From contig CBDCWW010000014.1 in assembly GCA_965223585.1 (NCBI GenBank), positions 434,001 through 498,000 of the forward strand: a stretch of DNA of 64,000 nt, in the 5' to 3' direction. This DNA comes from CBDCVN01 sp965223585 (lineage in GTDB: Bacteria; Deinococcota; Deinococci; Deinococcales; Trueperaceae). Both the position numbers and the translations under genes were made by a program. The first letter of the stretch is position 1. Each line of letters begins with the position of its first letter. Of this stretch, positions 54,349-61,164 are shown piece after piece. Below the pieces are notes generated by a model. The model was not told where the DNA came from. It did no database searches and saw nothing but the letters and a program-made list of their open reading frames with translations.

Positions 54349-54364
54349 ACTAGTTTAAACTAGT
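54349..54364. promoter_or_regulatory. Perfect 16-bp palindrome, probable antitoxin operator
   Basis: ACTAGTTTAAACTAGT, 12 bases before the Phd-type start codon and just after TATGAT (54335-54340), a possible -10. Phd antitoxins bind such palindromes to repress their own operon. Confidence 0.65.
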
Positions 54365-54376
54365 TAGGAGATATTT

Positions 54377-54634
54377 ATGCATCAAAATTGGAACCTGCAA
54401 GATGCAAAAGCCCGATTTTCAGAGTTGGTTAATAATGCTTTAGCTGGAGCACCTCAGGTTGTTAAGCGCCATGGAAAAAAAGCAGTAGTGGTTATTGCTT
54501 ATAAAGATTACGCACATTTGCAAGCAGGTAATAAAAGCCTAAAAGATATGTTTAAGACAGCTCCTAAATTAGATGAAGAAGAATTGCCTTTAGATAGAAC
54601 CAATAATTTGGTTATACCTACTACGTTTGGTTAA
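54377..54634 (+). CDS. Phd/YefM-family antitoxin
   Basis: 85 residues with TTAGGAG 7 bases upstream. NLQDAKARFSELVNNALAGA then PQVVKRHGKKAVVVIAYKDY is the Phd/YefM DNA-binding fold. The disordered C-terminal end (LDEEELPLDRTNNLVIPTTF) would wrap the toxin. The stop is directly followed by the toxin ATG. Confidence 0.9.
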   Translation: MHQNWNLQDAKARFSELVNNALAGAPQVVKRHGKKAVVVIAYKDYAHLQAGNKSLKDMFKTAPKLDEEELPLDRTNNLVIPTTFG

Positions 54635-55057
54635 ATGTACTTATTAGATACCAATGTTGTTTCAGAAGCTATTAAACCTAAACCAAATGTGAATGTAATG
54701 ACATGGTTTGCTAAGCAAAAAGGTATAAATACTTATTTATCAACCCTTACACTAGGTGAAATACAACAAGGCATTACTCGTTCTCCTCAACCAGTACGTG
54801 CTCAAAAACTAGCTAATTGGTTTGAGCAAGAACTATTACCTCAATTTGAAGGGCGTATTTTGTCACTAGATCGAAAAGTTATGAAAACTTGGGGGATTAT
54901 TACAGGAGAAGCGTTTAATAGGGGAAAACCCGTTAGCTATCCTGATTCGTTACTTGCAGCTACAGCTATAACACATAACTTAATTTTGGTTACTCGCAAT
55001 ATAAAAGATGTTCATACATTAGTCGTGAAAACACTTAACCCTTGGGAAATTACTTAG
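54635..55057 (+). CDS. PIN-domain ribonuclease toxin, VapC/FitB type
   Basis: 140 residues. Active-site acids: Asp in YLLDTNVVSE, Glu in TLTLGEIQQGI, Asp in SYPDSLLAATAI and the terminal RNIKD. The sequence ends KTLNPWE, very common in VapC proteins paired with Phd-like antitoxins. Starts right after the antitoxin stop; appears intact and is the healthiest TA pair in the 49-61 kb zone. Confidence 0.9.
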   Translation: MYLLDTNVVSEAIKPKPNVNVMTWFAKQKGINTYLSTLTLGEIQQGITRSPQPVRAQKLANWFEQELLPQFEGRILSLDRKVMKTWGIITGEAFNRGKPVSYPDSLLAATAITHNLILVTRNIKDVHTLVVKTLNPWEIT

Positions 55058-55418
55058 GCCCAATTGGGCTCGAGCATGTTTTCATCAGCAATACGTACCA
55101 GATACGAGGCTAGCACCTTTGCTTAAGCTTGATCTGTGTGCTCGAGCATCTCAAACAACCCTAAACTATTTAACAAGGATTTTTGCTCGAGCCTTCTGTA
55201 AATCCATGGTGGAGTGGACCAAAGCCCAATAACCCCAAATAGTTGAATACTCGAGTCTTTGTGAGGCACTTAAGTTTGGTTTTTGTGCTCGAGTCCTCAC
55301 AAAACAATCCTTAAATAAATGCTTGAGCAGTACAATCATTAGCTACATGCTCTAGGGATATTCTTCTACGATTTTGGTATGCTAAATTTATATTATAGTT
55401 TGACGAGAGGAGAAAATC
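55058..55418. other. Repeat-rich intergenic region
   Basis: No gene. Five CTCGAG sites (55069-55290) and a partial repeat unit at 55185-55222 (GCTCGAGCCTTCTGTAAATC). From 55318 the sequence matches 60170-60268 closely, including TATTATAGTTTGAC and the ribosome-binding site AGAGGAG, so the promoter of the PemK-type module has been duplicated. Confidence 0.55.
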
Positions 55419-55630
55419 ATGACCTTACTTAACTTGTCTCAAATAGAGGAGCATATTAATAAACTCCCTATAAGCGTTTAGCACAGCGGGTTAGAGAACA
55501 TGTGCTAAAGCAAAGTATTCCTAATGATCAACTTTCTGTAATTGCTACTGATCCAGAAATTCAAAGCGAATTACACAAAATTGAAAAGGAGTTTTTAGTG
55601 ACTGAGTTAGATGGTTTAGAAACTCTGTGA
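55419..55630 (+). pseudogene. Frameshifted antitoxin of a PemK-type toxin
   Basis: Begins MTLLNLSQIEEHINKLP after AGAGGAG, then hits TAG after codon 20. Shifting frame at about 55470 restores a long reading YKRLAQRVREHVLKQ to KEFLVTELDGLETL, whose TGA overlaps the toxin ATG by one base. A small indel has therefore broken the gene, unless translation slips there. Confidence 0.6.
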
Positions 55631-56028
55631 TGGCAATTAAACGCGGTGAAATTTACTTCGTAAACCTTAATCCTGTGCAGGGCAAAGAACAGTCAGGAAA
55701 GCGTCCAGTACTAGTTCTATCTATTGATGCTATTAATCAACTCCCACTTGTTGTTACTGTATTTGTGGGTACTAAGGGCAAAAACGTTACACATAATTAT
55801 CCGACTAATGTACGCCCCTCGCCTAGGAAAAGCATATGCTATACTCTATGCATGACGTTATTAACAACAAACTACGAGCATATTGCCTTAAACGAAGCAA
55901 ATATCGCTCTTATTAAAGGTACTACCATGAAGGTCATTGAGCTTGTGTCTACTTACTTATCAAGTGGCTCGAGCTTTTTACATTCGTTCCGCCAAACAGA
56001 CGATCGGAGAAAAATAATTTGGTATTAG
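55630..56028 (+). CDS. PemK/MazF-family toxin, probably degenerate
   Basis: The first 60 residues are a normal PemK/MazF start (MAIKRGEIYFVNLNPVQGKE, RPVLVLSIDAIN, THNYPTNVR). After that the sequence no longer follows the family until TMKVIELVSTYLS, which looks like the family's last helix. The frame then runs on through a CTCGAG repeat (SSGSSFLHSFRQ). An internal indel and loss of the original stop are likely, so activity is doubtful. Confidence 0.6.
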   Translation: MAIKRGEIYFVNLNPVQGKEQSGKRPVLVLSIDAINQLPLVVTVFVGTKGKNVTHNYPTNVRPSPRKSICYTLCMTLLTTNYEHIALNEANIALIKGTTMKVIELVSTYLSSGSSFLHSFRQTDDRRKIIWY

Positions 56029-56052
56029 AGCAAAAGCTATTCTTGAAACGCC

Positions 56053-56378
56053 ATGAGTGAAATTCACCACTATACCAATGAAAATATTTCTCGAGCAATC
56101 ATTAATGGTCTACAGCAACGAAAAATAGATATCCTCAGTGCTCCTGAAGCAAAAATGTTAGGTGCAAGTGATGAAGATCAGCTAGCATTTGCACTTGAAA
56201 ATAAGCGAGTAATTTTCACCCAAGATGACGATTTTCTGCAATTATCTGCTTCTGGTGAAGTACGTGCTGGCATTGTCTATAGTTCGCAATAAAGGCCATT
56301 GGTGACATTATTTGCGGTTTAATGCTTATTTATGAAGTGCTCGAGTTCGAAGACGTGGTTGGTATAGTCAAGTCATAA
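56053..56378 (+). pseudogene. DUF5615 PIN-like toxin with frameshift
   Basis: Residues 1-79 (YTNENISRAIINGLQQRKID, AKMLGASDEDQLAFALENKR, VIFTQDDDFLQLSASGEVRA) are a DUF5615/Mut7-C-like domain, then TAA at 56290. In the neighbouring frame the sequence continues AIKAIGDIICGLMLIYEVLE to a TAA at 56376-56378, which is the normal end of this family. One base appears lost at about 56285. The IS200 element begins directly after the restored stop. Confidence 0.7.
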
Positions 56379-56990
56379 AACCACCACCAGAGGTGGTGGC
56401 TTGTTTTGTCAACCCCTAGAAGGGGTATCGGATGCTAGTGCCCGATACTACTCAAATAGGCTCCTCTGTTGTGCCTCTAATGCTCTTTCCTTCTGCTCTT
56501 GCCAACGTATATACTTCCTTATCTTTTGTTCATCTAACCCTACTGTGCTTACACAATATCCTCTACTCCATAAGCTCTTTTGCGGATATCCTCTTAACTT
56601 CCTTCCATACATCTTTAGCATGTTTATTGCTGACTTTCCCTTGATAAAGCCCATTATCCCTGACACAGAATATTTTGGTGGGATTGATACCAACATGTGT
56701 ACATGATCCTTTCTTATGTTCAGTTCTAACACCTCTACTCTATCTTTTTCTCTACACAACTTGTATATTATCTGCTTCAAGGATTCCTCTACTCCATCCT
56801 TCAGCACTCTAAAACGATACTTTGGACAAAAAACTACGTGATACTCACAACTGTAAATTGAGTGTGACAACTTTTTGTATCTGCTATTCTTGGGCATGTA
56901 TTTCCCTTTCTTTAACCTTCTAGGGAAATACATCATTGCTTAACTAGTAGAACTTTTTACTAGACCACTACCAGAGGTAGTGGTTTCCAC
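56379..56990 (-). mobile_element. IS200-type element, about 610 bp
   Basis: A single tnpA gene flanked by characteristic hairpins: CCACCACC-AGA-GGTGGTGG at 56381-56399 and CCACTACC-AGA-GGTAGTGG at 56965-56983, plus CTAGTA/TACTAG at 56944-56963. These are IS200/IS605 subterminal structures used in single-strand transposition, without inverted terminal repeats or target duplication. Exact ends are estimated. It lies at the left edge of the second duplication copy. Confidence 0.85.
56448..56897 (-). CDS. tnpA: IS200 transposase TnpA (HUH, Y1)
   Basis: 149 residues from the ATG at 56897, with AAAGGG 5 bases upstream. SIYSCEYHVVFCPKYRFRVL is the family start; HUH motif in RKDHVHMLVSIPP; catalytic Tyr in KIRKYIRWQEQ. 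Complete and probably active; the longer frame upstream lacks a ribosome-binding site at its first ATG. Confidence 0.92.
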   Translation of the reverse strand: MPKNSRYKKLSHSIYSCEYHVVFCPKYRFRVLKDGVEESLKQIIYKLCREKDRVEVLELNIRKDHVHMLVSIPPKYSVSGIMGFIKGKSAINMLKMYGRKLRGYPQKSLWSRGYCVSTVGLDEQKIRKYIRWQEQKERALEAQQRSLFE

Positions 56991-56994
56991 CAAT

Positions 56995-57450
56995 GATAAT
57001 GATATTTTATTACTTAACAATGATGCTGTGCTTATAAAAGGTGCTTTGGAAAACCTTCAGGCAGTAGCCCATAGTCATGAATCAATTGCAATTAGCATAC
57101 CACAACAAATTCTTGAGAAAGGTAGCCCTACCATCAATACTCACGTTCCCTACGCAGATAATGCTATGGCTTGTGATGTCACGCTTTCAGCACACCATGA
57201 TAATGTTGAACCTCTTTCCCTATTCCATAATGGAGAAACAGTAGAGTTAAACTTTACTCCATTTTTTTGTGCTTACATTAAGCGTAATGTATGGGAAAAA
57301 TGTGGTGGCCTTGATGCAGAGAAAGATAGGCACTATCGTCCTGATCGTATTATGTGCGAATATGTTAGGCATATTTTGGGTATGAAAATTATTTATGCTC
57401 CTAAAGCGATAGTTTATCATCAGTACTCCGCAAAATGGAGAAAAAACTGA
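56995..57450 (+). pseudogene. 3' fragment of the GT2 gene (duplication copy 2)
   Basis: Encodes DNDILLLNNDAVLIKGALEN to QYSAKWRKN, matching the last 150 residues of the gene at 47242-49104 with scattered substitutions. The 5' part of the gene is absent: the left edge abuts the IS200 right hairpin. The fragment has no proper start. Confidence 0.85.
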
Positions 57451-57488
57451 AGAGTTGATCTAAAATAGACTCTAATCGCTCACCAAAT

Positions 57489-57716
57489 TTGTGTGTAGAA
57501 CGAATTATTATTACTACAAATTTTAGCTATAGGCATCTTATTGAGAATCCTTTATCACGATTGCGGACTACTGATCATGCTTTACAAGCAGCAATCAAAG
57601 CTTTAGAGGCGAAAGCCAAAAACTCTTCTGAAAATACACTAATTTTCCCTGAGAATAAATGGCCTGAGGAGGTTGCACAAAGTTTATCCTTCAATAAGTC
57701 TGTGTGGGATTTTTAA
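57489..57716 (+). CDS. 75-residue ORF of unknown function, copy 2
   Basis: Identical in translation to 49143-49370 and in the same position after the GT2 fragment. Because the surrounding non-coding bases are equally identical, the match shows recent copying rather than selection on the protein. Confidence 0.35.
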   Translation: MCVERIIITTNFSYRHLIENPLSRLRTTDHALQAAIKALEAKAKNSSENTLIFPENKWPEEVAQSLSFNKSVWDF

Positions 57717-57832
57717 GGTAATTGTGATTTTGATAAAGGTTGTGCAAGCGCTCACAAACGATGATCAAGTAGATGCTCGAGCTAGTACTTAAAATGGTTG
57801 AGGGCCTAAGCTCAATTTGTGAAGTGGTGTGT

Positions 57833-57909
57833 GCTCGAGCTTTTTGTAAGTTTATGGTGAAGTGGCCAAGTTGTTGCTGCATTTGGGGTAGGCAAAAGGA
57901 TGCTCGAGC
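57833..57909. repeat. CTCGAG-bounded intergenic repeat, copy 4
   Basis: One base shorter than copy 1 (GTGGCCAAG for GTGGCTCAAG); otherwise the same. Confidence 0.7.
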
Positions 57910-57958
57910 TTCTTCCTGCCAGCTGATAGTGGAGTAACTTGAGCCCAGCAAAATAACC

Positions 57959-58771
57959 TCACTCACCTGAAATACCCTTCTCTCGCAAACGTTCTTTTAA
58001 ACGTTGTAATTCATGCTCTGCAGCCTCCCTTAACTCCCTTTCCTGCTGGTTTAATTCCCTTTCCTCTTGTAATTGCTTTTCAGCAACATTTGCCCTTGCT
58101 AAAGTGGTAGAGTAATCCCCTATGACCTTACCCTCTTTGTTAAAAATAAGTAGACCTTTCTCATCAACAGTAAAAGCCATGCCTAGTAAAGAACTTTTCC
58201 AGTTAGTAACATTAGGTTTGTGTTTGCGGTTTCCCTCTACAAATGTCCACACATCTAACCTTGGTTTACTGAACCTGCTTTTTTTGTGCTCTTCAATATC
58301 TGTGAGTTCTGTATAGTCAGGGGTATACAGATAATACTCCTTAACCCCATGTTCCTCATAAAAGTTGAGCTTCTTTACCATTTCCTTATCAGTATTTCCC
58401 GGTGAAAGCACCTCAAAAACAACTTGTGGCGGTATATTATCATTGCGCCATTGCAAATAAGAAGCTTTATAACCTTTAGACCGATCAAAAACTACCAAAG
58501 CGTCTGGAGCTAATCTCACATTTGGCTTACCCTTAACAGGATACCAAAGCAAGTCACTAGCTATGTAAACATCATCTCTATCAGCAAAAGCAGTTTGTAG
58601 ACTTTGGTTTATGTAGGTAATCCAATAAAAGTGGATATCATTTTCGGCCACTGGTTGTCCATCACTTTCAGGGTAACATATGCCATCTTCTACCCAGCCT
58701 CTATAAGAGTGTTGATTATCTAAGTATTTAGGGGAAGGGGATTTTTCTAGAGTTAAGCTTGCTGTTGACAT
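57959..58771 (-). CDS. Uma2-family putative restriction endonuclease, copy 2
   Basis: 270 residues from the ATG at 58771 (MSTASLTLEK), with AAGGAG 8 bases upstream. Core motifs RLAPDALVVFDR, PPQVVFEVLSPGNTDKEM and KEYYLYTPD are intact; the coiled-coil tail is nine residues shorter than in copy 1 (one VAEERAN unit fewer). The 3' 130 bases are nearly identical to copy 1 and the remainder is clearly more diverged. Confidence 0.82.
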   Translation of the reverse strand: MSTASLTLEKSPSPKYLDNQHSYRGWVEDGICYPESDGQPVAENDIHFYWITYINQSLQTAFADRDDVYIASDLLWYPVKGKPNVRLAPDALVVFDRSKGYKASYLQWRNDNIPPQVVFEVLSPGNTDKEMVKKLNFYEEHGVKEYYLYTPDYTELTDIEEHKKSRFSKPRLDVWTFVEGNRKHKPNVTNWKSSLLGMAFTVDEKGLLIFNKEGKVIGDYSTTLARANVAEKQLQEERELNQQERELREAAEHELQRLKERLREKGISGE

Positions 58772-58921
58772 TTTGAGGCTCCTTATCGTTTTGTAAGTAG
58801 GATAAGTCAAGTCCCTACATTTTAGCACATAGTTTTATGTGTAGATCGAATACCCCAATACCCTATATATTTGCTGAGGCTGCTTTGCTCGAGCTCTTTG
58901 CATTAGTTCAACTAAATAGAT

Positions 58922-59001
58922 GCACGAGCTTTCTGTAAGTTTTATGGTGAAGTGGCTTGGGGGTTTTATTGCTTTTGGGATTGAGAAAAGGGTGCTTGAG
59001 C
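58922..59001. repeat. CTCGAG-bounded intergenic repeat, copy 5 (decayed)
   Basis: Same unit with the bounding palindromes changed to GCACGAGC and GCTTGAGC. Confidence 0.6.
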
Positions 59002-59021
59002 CCTCGTAAAGTAAATGTGAT

Positions 59022-59951
59022 TTAAGTTTGGCTTGCGTGCTCGAGCCAAGCCACCAAATCCTCAACAACGTTAAAATCCAACAGAGCTTTACCTAAAGCA
59101 TCAAGCTGATCCACACTCAAGCTCTCAATCAATGCTTTTTGCTCATCATTTACTCCTCCTAACTTGTGGGTAAGTTGTCCTATTACCATAGTTGCTTGCC
59201 CCTGATGCATTCCTTGATGGATTCCTTGTTCTAATCCTTTTTCCATCCAACTAGTTACAATTTCCATTACATCCTCCTGTTGTTTTGGCTTTAGTTCCGT
59301 AAGCTCTTCTTGAAAATGCTTCTCTTCTTCTTCATTCAAACTCAGATAGGTGTCTATAAATCCAGATATTAGTTGCATTCGTGCAGGGTCTAGCTTCAAA
59401 GTAGCTAAAAGACGCAAACACTCGACTTTTACTTTAGCACGTTCTTGCTTAGCTATGCCCATCTTTGCCATCAAGGCGCTAGCTACAGGATTGGGCCTAT
59501 TTACAAAATCTCGCCAGTTTAACCTGTTCAGTTGGATGACCCTGTAGCGAAAATCTAGCACTAACCTATCAGGAAAGCTAATTTTATGATTGTCAGGTTC
59601 AGGACGCTTGGGTGAATCTTGAGAATAGAGTACCACGGGGTAAATGGGCAGATCGTACTTTTCATAAAGCCTAGCAAAATAGCGAAACATACGTTTGCTA
59701 AAATCTTTTTCTGTTTCAGATTGATGTTCAACATGTATTAGAAAACACGTTTGTTGCTCAAGAAATTTTGCTTCAACAATAAGGTCAGTTTCGTAACGCT
59801 TACCAGCAGTAACATCAGTAAACACCTCCTTATCAAGGAAGTTCAAAGAGCTTGTGTCTAGATAAGGCAAAACTTCAGGTAGAAATAGCTCAACAAAGTC
59901 AAGAAAGAAGGTAGAAAGCAACTCTTTAAAAAGTCTGTCATGGTCAATCAT
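59022..59951 (-). CDS. Rpn-family recombination-promoting nuclease / putative transposase
   Basis: 309 residues from the ATG at 59951 (MIDHDRLFKELLSTFFLDF); the longer frame to 60074 lies in repeat sequence. PD-(D/E)XK core with DVTAGKRYETDLIVEAKF and FLIHVEHQSETE, then KRMFRYFARLYEKYDLPIYP. A Gln/His/Gly tract (EKGLEQGIHQGMHQGQ) precedes the C-terminal helices. RpnA-type enzymes make DNA breaks that raise recombination independent of RecA. It is the intact version of the split gene 51057-53320 and shows the IS target site. Confidence 0.85.
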   Translation of the reverse strand: MIDHDRLFKELLSTFFLDFVELFLPEVLPYLDTSSLNFLDKEVFTDVTAGKRYETDLIVEAKFLEQQTCFLIHVEHQSETEKDFSKRMFRYFARLYEKYDLPIYPVVLYSQDSPKRPEPDNHKISFPDRLVLDFRYRVIQLNRLNWRDFVNRPNPVASALMAKMGIAKQERAKVKVECLRLLATLKLDPARMQLISGFIDTYLSLNEEEEKHFQEELTELKPKQQEDVMEIVTSWMEKGLEQGIHQGMHQGQATMVIGQLTHKLGGVNDEQKALIESLSVDQLDALGKALLDFNVVEDLVAWLEHASQT

Positions 59952-60348
59952 GATAATTGGGCTTATTGTACTGCTAAAAGTAAGTAAGGTAAATCTTAAA
60001 GTGCTCGAGTGTCCTTCAGCAACCCTAATTATTTGACTAAGGTGTTTTTTGCTCGAGCTTTTACATTCGCTCAATCAAACAAGGGCTCGAGCTTAGTTGC
60101 TACATTGGGGTTGGCTAGGAAGGGTACTCGAGCCCTTGTGAGGCAGCTATTGCTTGAGTTTGATTTGAATGCTCGAGCAGTGCAATCATTAGCTACATGC
60201 TTGAGGGGTATTTTTCTACGATTTTGATATGCTAAATTTGTATTATAGTTTGACAAGAGGAGAAAATCATGACCTTACATACCCTGTCTCAAATAGAAGA
60301 ACATATTAATAAACTCCCCTTCGGTAGTTTTTTGGTATAATTTTAGGT
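59952..60348. other. Repeat-rich region with orphan antitoxin start
   Basis: Five CTCGAG sites (60003-60175). From about 60170 it repeats the PemK-module promoter of 55318-55418. The ATG at 60269 starts MTLHTLSQIEEHINKLP, as at 55419, but the frame ends after 23 codons because a different TA pair follows. It appears that the new pair replaced the old module at this point. Confidence 0.55.
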
Positions 60349-60606
60349 ATGAAAATTAAAACAAGCATTACACTGGAGTCAAAACTTGTTGAGCAAATTG
60401 AGAAAGTGCGTTTTGAGTCGGAGTCGCGAAGTGCACTTTTTTCGGAAGCAATAAGACAACTCATCGTACAGCGTGAGCGTGCAAAGCGTGATGCTGCTGA
60501 TGCGCGTATTTTGGCTGCAGTGGGGTCTGAATTGAATGTTGAAGCAAACAGTAATCTCGCTTTTGTCACAGATGTTTTTGATGATTTGGGTGTGGAACAA
60601 CCTTGA
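60349..60606 (+). CDS. Ribbon-helix-helix antitoxin
   Basis: 85 residues. KTSITLESKLVEQIEKVRFE then SRSALFSEAIRQLIVQRERA is the RHH DNA-binding fold of MazE/CopG-like antitoxins. The stop overlaps the toxin start by TTGA. Upstream TATAAT (60335-60340, written tataat in the gap) may be its -10. Confidence 0.8.
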   Translation: MKIKTSITLESKLVEQIEKVRFESESRSALFSEAIRQLIVQRERAKRDAADARILAAVGSELNVEANSNLAFVTDVFDDLGVEQP

Positions 60607-60944
60607 AACGGGGCGAGCTTTATCGTGTTAAGCGTCCAAGGACACCAGATAATGACCCTAGAGCGTATCGAGTTTATGTGGTGGTGAGCCGTCAGGTGCT
60701 TATAAACTCAAATCATTCCACAGTTATTTGTGCACCTGTTTACTCAAGGTATGATGGCCTCAGTACACAGATTGAAGTTGGTGTTGATGAGGGTTTAAAA
60801 CATGACTCGAGTATATATTGCGATGACTTGGTGAGCTTACCTAAACAGGTGTTAACGAATTATATAGGTAGGCTTGATGATGTCAATCTACAAATGTTAG
60901 ATCAGGCATTGATAGTTGCCTTACAACTTGACATTAGTCATTGA
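60603..60944 (+). CDS. MazF/PemK-family toxin
   Basis: 113 residues from a TTG overlapping the antitoxin stop. KRGELYRVKRPRTPDNDPRA, RVYVVVSRQVLINS, TVICAPVYSRYDGL, EGLKHDSSIYCDDLVSLPK and IGRLDDVNLQMLDQALIVAL follow the MazF pattern through to the end. Looks intact. These toxins cut mRNA. Confidence 0.85.
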   Translation: MKRGELYRVKRPRTPDNDPRAYRVYVVVSRQVLINSNHSTVICAPVYSRYDGLSTQIEVGVDEGLKHDSSIYCDDLVSLPKQVLTNYIGRLDDVNLQMLDQALIVALQLDISH

Positions 60945-60994
60945 GGCATTTGTTTTATATGAAAGAACCTCCTCAAGGCAACCATTAAATTGAT

Positions 60995-61026
60995 GCTCGA
61001 GCTTTCTGTGAGTTTATGGTGGAGTT
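60995..61026. repeat. CTCGAG-type intergenic repeat, partial
   Basis: GCTCGAGCTTTCTGTGAG followed by TTTATGGTGGAGT, the first 32 bases of the unit seen at 50964. Confidence 0.6.
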
Positions 61027-61164
61027 CAGGTAGTGTAAAATATCAATGAACACCGCCTGTCGCATTAAAATTCAGTGCTTGTTTCTACTTGGAGCCTAAA
61101 ATCTTGATTAAAGCAAATAGAGTGTTATGATTCTATAGACTCACCTAATTGTGATTATAAGACT

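Larger units (their letters stand above)
56995..58098. repeat. Segmental duplication, copy 2 core
   Basis: Counterpart of 48649-49753. See that entry for the identity pattern. This copy leads into an intact Uma2 and an intact Rpn gene, whereas copy 1 has an extra deleted Uma2 and an IS-split Rpn. Confidence 0.8.

Noticed and set aside
60379..60600. Antisense open frame over the RHH antitoxin
   Set aside because: The plus-strand antitoxin has a clear fold and overlaps its toxin; the antisense frame has nothing.
49371..61030. CRISPR array suggested by recurring short repeats
   Set aside because: Spacing is irregular, the units are about 78 bases long and scattered between genes, and no cas gene is present.
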